In this document: positions 31,055 through 39,319 of the stretch, in pieces
Layout of the letters: each line of letters opens with the position of its first letter
Numbering within the stretch: position 1 is the first letter of the stretch
DNA from: Anaerocaecibacter muris
Lineage (GTDB): Bacteria; Bacillota; Clostridia; Christensenellales; Pumilibacteraceae
Assembly (NCBI RefSeq): GCF_943192945.1
Contig: NZ_CALPCE010000004.1
Location: 124,001-188,000, forward strand
Length of the DNA: 64,000 nucleotides
Reading direction: 5' to 3'
Made by a program: the position numbers and the translations under genes
The notes under the pieces: model-generated
The model's input: the letters and a program-made list of their open reading frames with translations, nothing else
The model's database searches: none
Told to the model about the DNA's origin: nothing

Positions 31055-32770
31055 TTAATTGAAATATTCTTTACTTGCCCCTTTAGAAGCAAATACACTA
31101 CCATTACGTGCAAGTTGCAGTCTAGCACTTTCCAATATGTTTTCTTTGCCATTGCAAACTATATTCGGCATCCTTGTCCAAATTCTATCAGATTGAAAAT
31201 CAGCATCAGAAAGTCCATAATATTTATAACGTGCCTTACCGCATTTTCGTGCGTCCCATGTTACATCAACGTGGTAATAATTTTTTTTGTCAAAACTAAT
31301 TACATTCCATGCGTGATAATCGGGAGAACCTTTAATTTTTCCGCAAATCACCTCGCAGATTATTCCTTGCGCAACAAGAATCCTTTTATATGCTTCTGCA
31401 TATCCTTGACATACGCATTTGCAGTTTATCAATGCCCCATAAGCACTTTGCATATAACTTTTTTCAAGTGGTTTTGCTTCTTCGTCCAACCAATATGTAA
31501 CGGTTTTAGCCAAATAATTATGTGCTATGAAAGCCTCCATCCCCGATAGATTCAAATCGCCGCCACCACTGCATAGTGCTTTTGTATCCTTAACAGAGAT
31601 TTGTTTACTCTTTTTTTCTTTCTTTACATTTACAAGGTGTTTTTGATAGATGAGTTCTCTGACAACCTTTTTAACGGTATTTACTCCATAAAACTTCCCG
31701 TCACTCTTTTCTTCCGAGATGCGACTGAAAAAATAATCCCACGAGGGTTTCGCAATTGAAAAGCCAAATCTTCTCAATTCATTCTCAGCGCATTCCTTTA
31801 TTTCATTTTGACTAAGAGGCGGGAACGTTACGGTCTTAACACTAAGCAAATCAGACAGTGAGTATTTGATTCTTTCAAGCACGTCCTTATCTACAAAAGG
31901 TATTCTAAACACTACTATATACTCATTTGCATGCTTTTCAACGGTTCGTAAAAATTGCTTGAAATATCGATTGTCCGTTCTGTCCATCCATTCGCTTATA
32001 TCTACACATAGCACCTTAAGATTTTTTTCACTGCCGCTATTTAAGGCGTTCATTGCCCCTTCAAACGGTTCTATTCCTTCACGGTAGGCATCGATACGTT
32101 CTTCGCGTACCGGGCGAGATGCTATAGAGCATAGTTTGCATTCCGAGATGAGCTGCGCCATTAATTCCAGATATGTGGTAAGTCCACAACCATCGCCGAT
32201 TGAAAAAAGGTAGCATTGATTGGTGAATACCTCATATGTATCTGTTCGCGTGATTTCTTCCGCTATGCCCAATATCTCATTTGATAACGCTTTGAATTCC
32301 GCCGCCCCAACTAGCGCATTTATTTTGTCAATTGCTGCGCCACCGTCTTTTGATTTTTCGGATACATCGGCACTATCCTCATCCACTTCATGTTGCAATC
32401 GTTCAATTAGTTCCTGACGCCGACGCTCCAGATATGCACGCCGATCTTCTTGCTTTTGTGAATCAACATCCTCTTCTTGTTGCTCTTCATCCACAACATC
32501 ACTTGACTGAAATGAGACTATATCGTTTACTTTATCTTCGGGATAATGCTCCGCGAATAGCCGCATTATGCAATCTTTGATGCCACCATAATCCACAAGC
32601 TGCTCATCATATACAATGGTAATGGTTGTAAGAGAGCTATCCTTAATTATTAAGTTTTTATCCGATGACAATGTCGCTTTGATTACGGCAATAGGTAATT
32701 CATCATCATCTCGGTGCTGTAACACCCACTTGCCATCCAACTCTATTGTTATTTGTTTCTTAGTGCTCAT
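31055..32770 (-). CDS. AAA-like/transglutaminase fusion protein
   Basis: The protein is 571 residues. The N-terminal 160 are charged, with a coiled coil (EDRRAYLERRRQELIERLQ). The middle looks like an AAA module with a degenerate P-loop FSIGDGCGLTTYLEL (Thr where the catalytic Lys is expected) and VLCVDISEWMDR as a Walker B-like strand. The C-terminus is a transglutaminase-fold domain with apparent triad: Cys in VCQGYAEAYKRIL (about 454), His in DYHAWNVI (about 486), Asp in HVDVTWD (about 502). It could cleave or crosslink proteins. Close linkage to TerD suggests a shared stress or defence role; the mechanism is unknown. Confidence 0.75.
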   Translation of the reverse strand: MSTKKQITIELDGKWVLQHRDDDELPIAVIKATLSSDKNLIIKDSSLTTITIVYDEQLVDYGGIKDCIMRLFAEHYPEDKVNDIVSFQSSDVVDEEQQEEDVDSQKQEDRRAYLERRRQELIERLQHEVDEDSADVSEKSKDGGAAIDKINALVGAAEFKALSNEILGIAEEITRTDTYEVFTNQCYLFSIGDGCGLTTYLELMAQLISECKLCSIASRPVREERIDAYREGIEPFEGAMNALNSGSEKNLKVLCVDISEWMDRTDNRYFKQFLRTVEKHANEYIVVFRIPFVDKDVLERIKYSLSDLLSVKTVTFPPLSQNEIKECAENELRRFGFSIAKPSWDYFFSRISEEKSDGKFYGVNTVKKVVRELIYQKHLVNVKKEKKSKQISVKDTKALCSGGGDLNLSGMEAFIAHNYLAKTVTYWLDEEAKPLEKSYMQSAYGALINCKCVCQGYAEAYKRILVAQGIICEVICGKIKGSPDYHAWNVISFDKKNYYHVDVTWDARKCGKARYKYYGLSDADFQSDRIWTRMPNIVCNGKENILESARLQLARNGSVFASKGASKEYFN

Positions 32771-32788
32771 TTTCGTTTGTATTCCTAT

Positions 32789-33112
32789 TTATAGGTAAAT
32801 TATGATATCCGATAATTCCTTTTGCGATATTTGTGCATAAAACAGCATGTCTTCCAAGGACACAGCCGTTCGCCCGTTTTCCCAATTGAATATGACACTC
32901 TCCGAAACGCCAAACACCTCAGCGAGTTCGTTACGGCTGATATGGTTGTCCATCTCAAATCTGCACTCACTACATTCGCCGCTACAATCACCCTTATCAT
33001 GTTTAAGCGCATTGCAGACACAACGTCTAAGCTCAACGTTATCTTCTCGAAGCAACTGTAAATTCCTGCCCGTCTTTTTCCAATCAATAAATTGTCTATG
33101 TATCGGTTTCAT
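32789..33112 (-). CDS. HTH protein with cysteine-rich insert
   Basis: The protein is 107 residues. The C-terminal half is an XRE-type HTH (SRNELAEVFGVSESVIFNWENGRTAVSLEDML). Between residues 30 and 52 lies a Cys-rich stretch (CVCNALKHDKGDCSGECSEC) that could bind metal or sense redox state. It is placed between the AAA/transglutaminase and phosphatase genes, and is likely the local regulator of this set. Confidence 0.7.
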   Translation of the reverse strand: MKPIHRQFIDWKKTGRNLQLLREDNVELRRCVCNALKHDKGDCSGECSECRFEMDNHISRNELAEVFGVSESVIFNWENGRTAVSLEDMLFYAQISQKELSDIIIYL

Positions 33113-33118
33113 AACATC

Positions 33119-33658
33119 CTATCGCTTACCATATTTGTACAGCCATCCGGGTTGCCATTTCCCTTTGAGACGCCAATCGTTATTAATCACATCTTGCCAA
33201 GGTAATTTATTTATTATAACCTCCAATGCAAGTTGCGGAGCTCTATGGCTCACTATTGCAATTCTTTTACCGTCGTAAGATTTCAATAACTCAGATAAGA
33301 ACCATTCCATACGCTCTTGGACATTGATAAGCGACTCCCCCTGGGGGAATTTTGATTCTATATGATCTTCATAAACGACCTGTCTACCCAGAGTTCCATT
33401 TAGTATTCCATAGTTGCATTCTCTTAGACGAGAATCATATATTATATTTTTATCTGGAAATAATATATTCGCGGTTTGTTTAGCACGCACGAGATCTGAA
33501 GAATAATATAAATCAAAGTCTCTATATAATAAACTATCTCGTGCTCTTATTGTTTGTTCTTCTCCTAAAGAAGACAATGCACAGTCATGCCAACCACTAG
33601 ATCGATGTTCTTCATTGTCTACTGATGTACCATGAGCAAAAAAAACTAAATCAATCAT
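33119..33658 (-). CDS. Histidine-phosphatase-fold protein, variant active site
   Basis: The 179-residue protein starts at 33658 (MIDLVFFAHGTSVDNEEHRSSGW). The family's RHG motif is AHG here, and the second His lies in IAIVSHRAPQLALEV. LSSLGEEQTIRARDSL and YYSSDLVRAKQTA are typical branch-1 phosphatase segments. AHGTxxDNE is seen in some family branches, but loss of the Arg may alter phosphate binding. Overlap with the neighbouring 272-residue gene indicates co-translation. The substrate is unknown. Confidence 0.75.
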   Translation of the reverse strand: MIDLVFFAHGTSVDNEEHRSSGWHDCALSSLGEEQTIRARDSLLYRDFDLYYSSDLVRAKQTANILFPDKNIIYDSRLRECNYGILNGTLGRQVVYEDHIESKFPQGESLINVQERMEWFLSELLKSYDGKRIAIVSHRAPQLALEVIINKLPWQDVINNDWRLKGKWQPGWLYKYGKR

Positions 33659-34469
33659 TCCTATCCACCTTTTTAAAAAATACTTTATCAAATGGCAAAT
33701 CACAATCTACTATTATCGGACACGTTTTTTCGCCAAAATTGTAATATCCCTCAATAGAAATATAGTCCATCCCTAGCAAACGACACATGCGATTGGCATT
33801 CATAATAAGATAATCTCCATATTTTTCAATCAAATTACGTAACCATAAAACAAGTGAGTCCTCTCCACTAATACAGTATTGCCGTGAAAAAAAATTTTTT
33901 TGCATAGATGCTGTTGGATGCAATCCGCGTTCATTTTCGAATGTCAAGTAAGCCTGTCCATAGCCAGCTTCAAAATAAATATCTTGACATAAATCATCAA
34001 TCGAATATCTAAAGCAAATTGAATGAGGCCCAGATGATTCCGGGAAAACAACTATGCAATCTTGATCACACAATTGATTTAATGCTGAAGAAAATTGTGT
34101 GATTTCTTCTCCATAATCCAATGCCATACTTTTAGAGTGACACGCTTCGTTGTTTTTATGAATAGTCATTCGAAGAACAGAGTTGTTATACAATTCCTTA
34201 AATTCTTTGAAAGCATCTATTGGATTCATGTTTTTGGAAAAGCTTTTAGAAGGTGGAGCACCAAAGTAACAGGCGACAAGCTTTTTTTTAAACAGCTTCC
34301 AATTTCTATTATATGTAAACCCATACTTTCGAGCTATGATATCTGCCCAATTATAACATTCCTCTATCGCACTAACATAGTCGTCACAATGTAACGCTTT
34401 ATCGATTTGCTCCTGCGCAAACTCATATTCCGCTTCCATTTTTGAAAGTTCATAAATGCTAATTATCAT
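33651..34469 (-). CDS. Unknown protein coupled to the STAND protein
   Basis: The product is 272 residues from 34469 (MIISIYELSKMEAEYEF), overlapping the end of the STAND gene by four bases. The first 50 residues are helical. Two later parts, SGPHSICFRYSIDDLCQDIYFEAGYGQAYLTFENERG and MCRLLGMDYISIEGYYNFGEKTCPI, suggest a compact alpha/beta fold. I do not recognise the family. Its tight coupling on both sides suggests it works with the SIR2/STAND protein and the phosphatase-like protein. Confidence 0.6.
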   Translation of the reverse strand: MIISIYELSKMEAEYEFAQEQIDKALHCDDYVSAIEECYNWADIIARKYGFTYNRNWKLFKKKLVACYFGAPPSKSFSKNMNPIDAFKEFKELYNNSVLRMTIHKNNEACHSKSMALDYGEEITQFSSALNQLCDQDCIVVFPESSGPHSICFRYSIDDLCQDIYFEAGYGQAYLTFENERGLHPTASMQKNFFSRQYCISGEDSLVLWLRNLIEKYGDYLIMNANRMCRLLGMDYISIEGYYNFGEKTCPIIVDCDLPFDKVFFKKVDRND

Positions 34470-37400
34470 TCGTTTATCACACATCTAAATCCAACATTAT
34501 AATAATCCTTTCTGCCATCATAACTAAACCTATACCATAGCCACGGCATAATATCCATTAAGCTCCAAGAACCACCTTTAACGATTTTCTTATCTAAATC
34601 AGATCCTGCTTGTGTCGAAGTCCATTCCCATACCATTCCCGCCATATTATAGCAATTAAATGGACTAACGCCTGCTTGATACTCATCCACTCTACCCAAT
34701 CCGTCCGTTCCAGTTAAACTCGTATTGCATTTTTTCTTATCTTCCGATAAAGTCCTCTCTTCCTCGGGATTCCAGTCATTCCCCCAAGGAAAATCATATC
34801 CATTATTTCCCCTCGCAGCATACTCCCACTGATCTTCTGTTGGAATTGTCTTATTCCACCACTCAGCATACTTTAATGCTTTTATGAAGCTAATTCCAAC
34901 AACGGGAAAATCAGCCTTCTCTATATCAAATGTGTGGTTCTCCTCAAATTCGGCATATTCAGCATTAGTAACAAGATACTTATCGATTCTATAACGTTTT
35001 AATGTCACATTACGCTCTTTATCGGGGAAAAATTTAAGCAATTGTGTTGCGATATTATTCTTTTTTGTTATCTCTTTAACTCTTTTAACACTCAAGCCCA
35101 GACAAGGAGCAGATTCTTCAACGATTACCATATTTCTTGTTCTATTGCTATCAAGAGTGGCATTAATATTTTTTATTAATGCTGCGTTAACCATAATACC
35201 GTCTAACGACACTAAAAATGTCAAAACCGCATTTATATGGGGATTAACAATTTTCTCATAACGGATAGGAACACTATTTTGATTTGTTAAAACCAACCAT
35301 ATAAATAAAGCGCAATTTCTTGCATATCCTTTCCTATTTTCAATAATACACTCAAAATATTTATCTATCGCATTGCTATTATTACATTGTTGAATCCAAT
35401 ATTTCGCATCTTCAGTAGAAATTTTTGCTAACATATTTGAATTTACTAAACTAGCTAAAATATATGCATCAATATCTGCACTATGATTAATCCTATTTTT
35501 ATAATTATTTAATTCTGTAATCATTTCTTCATCATAAATGAAATTCTTTAAAACACTGTATTTTTGCCATCTTAATAAATCATTATCTAACATCTCTCTT
35601 AATTTATTTAAATTAAGAGTCTCCATATCCATCCACTCATTTATTTTTTTAATAATATATTCATGTGTAAGTTCATAGCTCTCACTATTAGTATCATCAG
35701 TAATACGCCTAATAAGCCTTGTCTCGATTAACGAATTAATAATATGATCTATGTTACTAACATCTCTAATACACTCTTTCAGCGCATCCTTTGTTACTGG
35801 TTTTCTGGTGTTTTTCGATGAAACCATAGATTTTAGTATTTCTTTTGCGGAAGACAATTCTTGCGCATTGCTTTTAAATACGCCTAAGCTGTCTTCTATA
35901 TACCTAGCTAAAATTTCTTCGGCCTTCCCTAGCTTGACATAAAGGTCTCTAGTAATTATTTTATCATTATTTATCTCACTTTCTTGATACAATTTATCAC
36001 ATACTATTTGCAACTGGGAAGGGTCTATTCCATTATTACTATCGGCATTGTTTTCTCTCGAACTTAAATCATCTACTATTTCCTCTGGAAGCCCATCTTC
36101 AAATGAAATACCAAAATGTGCAGCAGGTTTTATTATAGCGTCAACGGCACTTCTATTCGGTAATGGAGGTAAAAAATAATCATTTTTGTCCAAATATTGA
36201 ATTATATTACTTTTGCCAATCATATGGTAAAAATCTTCGCGAATAGATAGAATTATCTTAGTATTGGGATTGTCGTGAAGAAAATTAGTTATCCCATCTC
36301 TGAAAATTGATATTTCCGTATCGCTTCCACCAGTAAACAATTCCTCAAATTGGTCAATTATTATAAATTGGTATTTCTTCTTTGAAAAATCAGTAGCAAT
36401 TATTGAGCCTGTATCATTGACGTCCCTCTTGAATACAGACCGATTGAGTTCTTTCCATGGATTATTTCCACACCTAATATAAAATATATCATATTCTTCG
36501 CGCTCTCGTAGTCTTGGTATAAGTCCAGCATTAATCATAGAGGTTTTACCATAACCAGACTTTGAGGAAATAACCAAAATTTGACTCGTGGCCTCGACCC
36601 TAATACAAAGTGTAACTAATTCATCGTCACGTCCAAAAAAAATGTCCGCATCTTCTTCTTCAAAACTATTTAAATATTTATATGGTGAACCCTTCTTTCT
36701 TGTTACTCGTTCACTATTTTTAGATCGAACACTAATTTTTCGAGCTTCATTTTCAGCTAAAATATTATTTAAAGTAGTTTTTATGTCATGCCATATTATT
36801 AGATTTTCATTTTCTCCATATGCGTTAGAATCAGACGGTAAGATATCGTCAGTAAGCAAATAAGCAGTATTAGGGTATTCACCATTGCGTCTACAAAAAT
36901 GGTCATATATGCGTTTAAAAAAACGATCATTCGGGTCGAAACCTATAAAAACAATTTGGTTTCGTAAGAGACTTTGAAATGTTACTGATAGATTATTTTT
37001 ATCAGTCAATCTATCATCAATTTCATTTGATGCCAATAAAGGATTATCCGAGGCATACGAGCCAAAATAGCTTAAAAACACCTGTTCTGTATTTATAACA
37101 TCAAAATCTTCTGAAAAGTTTTTTTGCGAACAATGGATACAAGAATCAGGTCTATTAATTACATAAGAGTACCACTGCGAAAAGGGATGCGTCTCTATCA
37201 CACATTTAGGATGTAGTTTGTCTAAACATTCAAAATAAGAGGGAATTGCAGAATTAGCCATAAGGTAAGAAGCTAATCTCGCAATTAATTCTTGCTTACC
37301 TTTTCTTCTAATAAACATATCTACGGCGTCTTCGTATGCCACATTGGATACACCCAACTCACAACAAAGTTTATTTATTATATCTTTTTGCGTCAAAGAA

Positions 37401-37495
37401 CAGTCATTTTCTGGATGATGCTCTTTGGGCAAACCTAGTATAACAACTAGCTGTTTCCTATTTAAGGCTTCGATTATCGGTATATATTTATCCAT
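34466..37495 (-). CDS. SIR2-like/STAND NTPase/FGE-sulfatase defence protein
   Basis: The protein is 1009 residues from 37495 (MDKYIPIIEALNRKQ, preceded by AGGGG). Residues 1-230 resemble SIR2-like defence effectors (LVVILGL, VIETHPFSQWYS, IVFIGFDPNDRFFKRIY), but the usual TTN is THP, so NAD cleavage is not assured. Residues 285-640 form a STAND-type NTPase: Walker A SSKSGYGKTSMINAGLIPRL, Walker B FIIIDQFEELF, and IILSIREDFYHM. Residues 840-1009 form a formylglycine-enzyme-like domain (PVVGISFIKALKYAEWWNK, MAGMVWEWTS, VKGGSWSL, GFRC). This would be an Avs-like sensor that triggers an effector. It is AT-rich compared with flanking chromosome. Confidence 0.8.
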   Translation of the reverse strand: MDKYIPIIEALNRKQLVVILGLPKEHHPENDCSLTQKDIINKLCCELGVSNVAYEDAVDMFIRRKGKQELIARLASYLMANSAIPSYFECLDKLHPKCVIETHPFSQWYSYVINRPDSCIHCSQKNFSEDFDVINTEQVFLSYFGSYASDNPLLASNEIDDRLTDKNNLSVTFQSLLRNQIVFIGFDPNDRFFKRIYDHFCRRNGEYPNTAYLLTDDILPSDSNAYGENENLIIWHDIKTTLNNILAENEARKISVRSKNSERVTRKKGSPYKYLNSFEEEDADIFFGRDDELVTLCIRVEATSQILVISSKSGYGKTSMINAGLIPRLREREEYDIFYIRCGNNPWKELNRSVFKRDVNDTGSIIATDFSKKKYQFIIIDQFEELFTGGSDTEISIFRDGITNFLHDNPNTKIILSIREDFYHMIGKSNIIQYLDKNDYFLPPLPNRSAVDAIIKPAAHFGISFEDGLPEEIVDDLSSRENNADSNNGIDPSQLQIVCDKLYQESEINNDKIITRDLYVKLGKAEEILARYIEDSLGVFKSNAQELSSAKEILKSMVSSKNTRKPVTKDALKECIRDVSNIDHIINSLIETRLIRRITDDTNSESYELTHEYIIKKINEWMDMETLNLNKLREMLDNDLLRWQKYSVLKNFIYDEEMITELNNYKNRINHSADIDAYILASLVNSNMLAKISTEDAKYWIQQCNNSNAIDKYFECIIENRKGYARNCALFIWLVLTNQNSVPIRYEKIVNPHINAVLTFLVSLDGIMVNAALIKNINATLDSNRTRNMVIVEESAPCLGLSVKRVKEITKKNNIATQLLKFFPDKERNVTLKRYRIDKYLVTNAEYAEFEENHTFDIEKADFPVVGISFIKALKYAEWWNKTIPTEDQWEYAARGNNGYDFPWGNDWNPEEERTLSEDKKKCNTSLTGTDGLGRVDEYQAGVSPFNCYNMAGMVWEWTSTQAGSDLDKKIVKGGSWSLMDIMPWLWYRFSYDGRKDYYNVGFRCVINE

Positions 37496-37496
37496 A

Positions 37497-38141
37497 TTAA
37501 CCCCTGTTAGCAAATAGTTTATCGCCAACCGATTTTAGTTTGGAATACATTGAATCTATATTCCCTATAAACAAGTCCTTTTGTGTATCGCTTGGATTGT
37601 CGATAAGCATTGATTTAATATTTCTAAAGAAACTTGTATTAATATAATCATACAAGGAATTTCTCAAATCATCATCGAGATAATCAGAAAACGGCAACAA
37701 TTCCCCTCTTAATTCAAGAGTTCTGTTATAGAAATTTATAAAGTGCTGGTGGTAATTCATAAACACTCTACCATTATTTTCTTGAACGATAGTGCGCAAA
37801 TTGGGTGAACTTTCTAGGCTTGTAGAAGAACTATCAATTGAACTACAAACTTTTCCTATCTCGTTATATTCCATGCAAAGTTTAACAATATAATAATCAA
37901 TCACTTTGTTCACCGAGCACTTTTTACGATTCTCTGGCAAGAAAGCGATTATAAAAAATAAATATGAAACGGCAAGATTAGCGCAAAGTCCAGTTATATT
38001 TTGAACCAAAGAACCATATTGGCTGTACGCTTTATTGTTACTAAACACACAATCTATGACAATTCCGGTAACAAACAAAATTGACGAAACTATACAAACG
38101 ATTCTTAAAATTAACTCAACTATATCGCGATTTTTCTTCAT
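37497..38141 (-). CDS. Two-helix membrane protein before the STAND gene
   Basis: The 214-residue protein has two N-terminal membrane helices (LILRIVCIVSSILFVTGIVI and NLAVSYLFFIIAFL, about residues 10-65). A cytosolic helical domain of about 150 residues follows. It stops one base before the STAND gene starts, so the two are probably translated together. It could be a membrane partner or effector of that system. No family is recognised. Confidence 0.65.
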   Translation of the reverse strand: MKKNRDIVELILRIVCIVSSILFVTGIVIDCVFSNNKAYSQYGSLVQNITGLCANLAVSYLFFIIAFLPENRKKCSVNKVIDYYIVKLCMEYNEIGKVCSSIDSSSTSLESSPNLRTIVQENNGRVFMNYHQHFINFYNRTLELRGELLPFSDYLDDDLRNSLYDYINTSFFRNIKSMLIDNPSDTQKDLFIGNIDSMYSKLKSVGDKLFANRG

Positions 38142-38416
38142 TTCTTAATTGTTATACCGCTATTCCTTTCAATTAAGAAAATACCATCATGGTAATCAAG
38201 TTCAGTAATGGCAAGCAAGTCCAAATCGACCTTCCCTGATACATTCAAGATGTTTTTATAAATAGATCTTGTAACATTTCCATGCGTAACAATGGCAATA
38301 TTGGTGTACCCATTGTTTTCAGCATCTGCCACTACTTCATATAGTCCATTTCTTACACGTTCGTCAAATTCTTTTGCGTAATTTATCAAGCGTCGATAAA
38401 TCTTGAGATTTAACAA
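38138..38416 (-). pseudogene. Histidine-phosphatase C-terminal fragment
   Basis: The 92-residue frame has only the second half of a histidine phosphatase (FDERVRNGLYEVVADAENNGYTNIAIVTHGNVTRSIYKNIL). The RHG half is absent and there is only a TTG start. Its upstream part overlaps the 94-residue hypothetical gene in another frame. It most likely remains from a truncated gene, though a short functional protein cannot be excluded. It overlaps the membrane protein start by four bases. Confidence 0.5.
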
Positions 38417-38648
38417 TTGAATAGTTGATTATAGAATCTCTTGTGAGATTAAAAAGTGCTAAATAAAATTCATTAAGCTCTTCATCCGATAAAAAATCCC
38501 CATACGCTATTTCCAAGTCATTTTTCATCCCTTTATATGCGCAATTATAAATTACTTCAAATTCTATTTTATCGTGCGCAGAGGGATTATTCCGAATATA
38601 GTTTAAACAGTGCTGAACTGCACGAGTTCTAATGTTCTCATTTACCAT
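38364..38648 (-). CDS. Hypothetical protein, 94 residues
   Basis: The product is helical (MVNENIRTRAVQHCLNYIRNN..., SDEELNEFYLALFNLTRDSII) with no domain recognised. No clear ribosome binding site is seen before the ATG at 38648. Its end overlaps the phosphatase fragment in a second frame, so this stretch may be the scar of a deletion joining two genes. Confidence 0.4.
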   Translation of the reverse strand: MVNENIRTRAVQHCLNYIRNNPSAHDKIEFEVIYNCAYKGMKNDLEIAYGDFLSDEELNEFYLALFNLTRDSIINYSIVKSQDLSTLDKLRKRI

Positions 38649-38656
38649 TTGAGGGA

Positions 38657-39226
38657 TTAATGAATTCGCAGTCTTTTTAATTGAAATATATGGATGATTA
38701 CCAAATACATTTCATCGAATAGTTCTATAACCATTTCAACCGCTTTCGGATTGAAACGTTTCTGTCGTGATAATAGAGTGTATGACATCCCGCTTGATGC
38801 CTGTATATCATAATACCGATATCCAAACAAATAAACGAGAGGATTTACAAAAATAGCCTTTGTCCATAATAACATTAAAATTATAATGAATATCATAGCA
38901 CACAACACCCACAGGTTTATATCCGTAATCGATAAAGTCACGACGGGAAGCAAGTATGCAATCATACTCGACAATGAATTAGTATCTCCAGGCGAGGTCG
39001 CATTAATGACCAGTTTTGACTTAGGTAAACTCTTCTTTGCAAGAGCTAACAAACCAAAACAAATAGGGATGCACACAACACCTATAGCAAAGACCACACA
39101 CCCTATCCACAAATCTCCAGTAATTTGCTTGATTGTCAGGCTATCAACGAATAATGCGATTCCACAAACAAGCATTAAAGGAGCATAGGACGTTACTGTC
39201 CATATTATTTTTACGAATTTGCTCAT
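38657..39226 (-). CDS. Membrane protein with four helices, KwaA-like (tentative)
   Basis: The protein is 189 residues. Hydrophobic helices lie at about 12-30, 40-62, 85-105 and 110-128. A cytosolic tail has NPLVYLFGYRYYDIQASSGMSYTLLSRQ. The four-helix layout plus a GYRYY segment recalls KwaA of the Kiwa system, but no KwaB (DUF4868) gene is nearby, so that label is weak. AAAGGAGGT lies 13 bases upstream, a long spacing. It sits between two defence loci as a possible orphan. Confidence 0.55.
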   Translation of the reverse strand: MSKFVKIIWTVTSYAPLMLVCGIALFVDSLTIKQITGDLWIGCVVFAIGVVCIPICFGLLALAKKSLPKSKLVINATSPGDTNSLSSMIAYLLPVVTLSITDINLWVLCAMIFIIILMLLWTKAIFVNPLVYLFGYRYYDIQASSGMSYTLLSRQKRFNPKAVEMVIELFDEMYLVIIHIFQLKRLRIH

Positions 39227-39319
39227 ATTATAACTTTATACCTCCTTTTGCCTAATAGCATAACACAACTCAGCCGCATTGCACATTTCTTAGAAATAGC
39301 CTTTGTATAGCTAAAAACA

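Noticed and set aside
34466-38648. Complete diversity-generating retroelement
   Set aside because: No reverse transcriptase, accessory protein or template repeat was found in the window.
38657-39226. Complete Kiwa system
   Set aside because: No DUF4868 (KwaB) gene is adjacent; only a tentative resemblance of the membrane protein.
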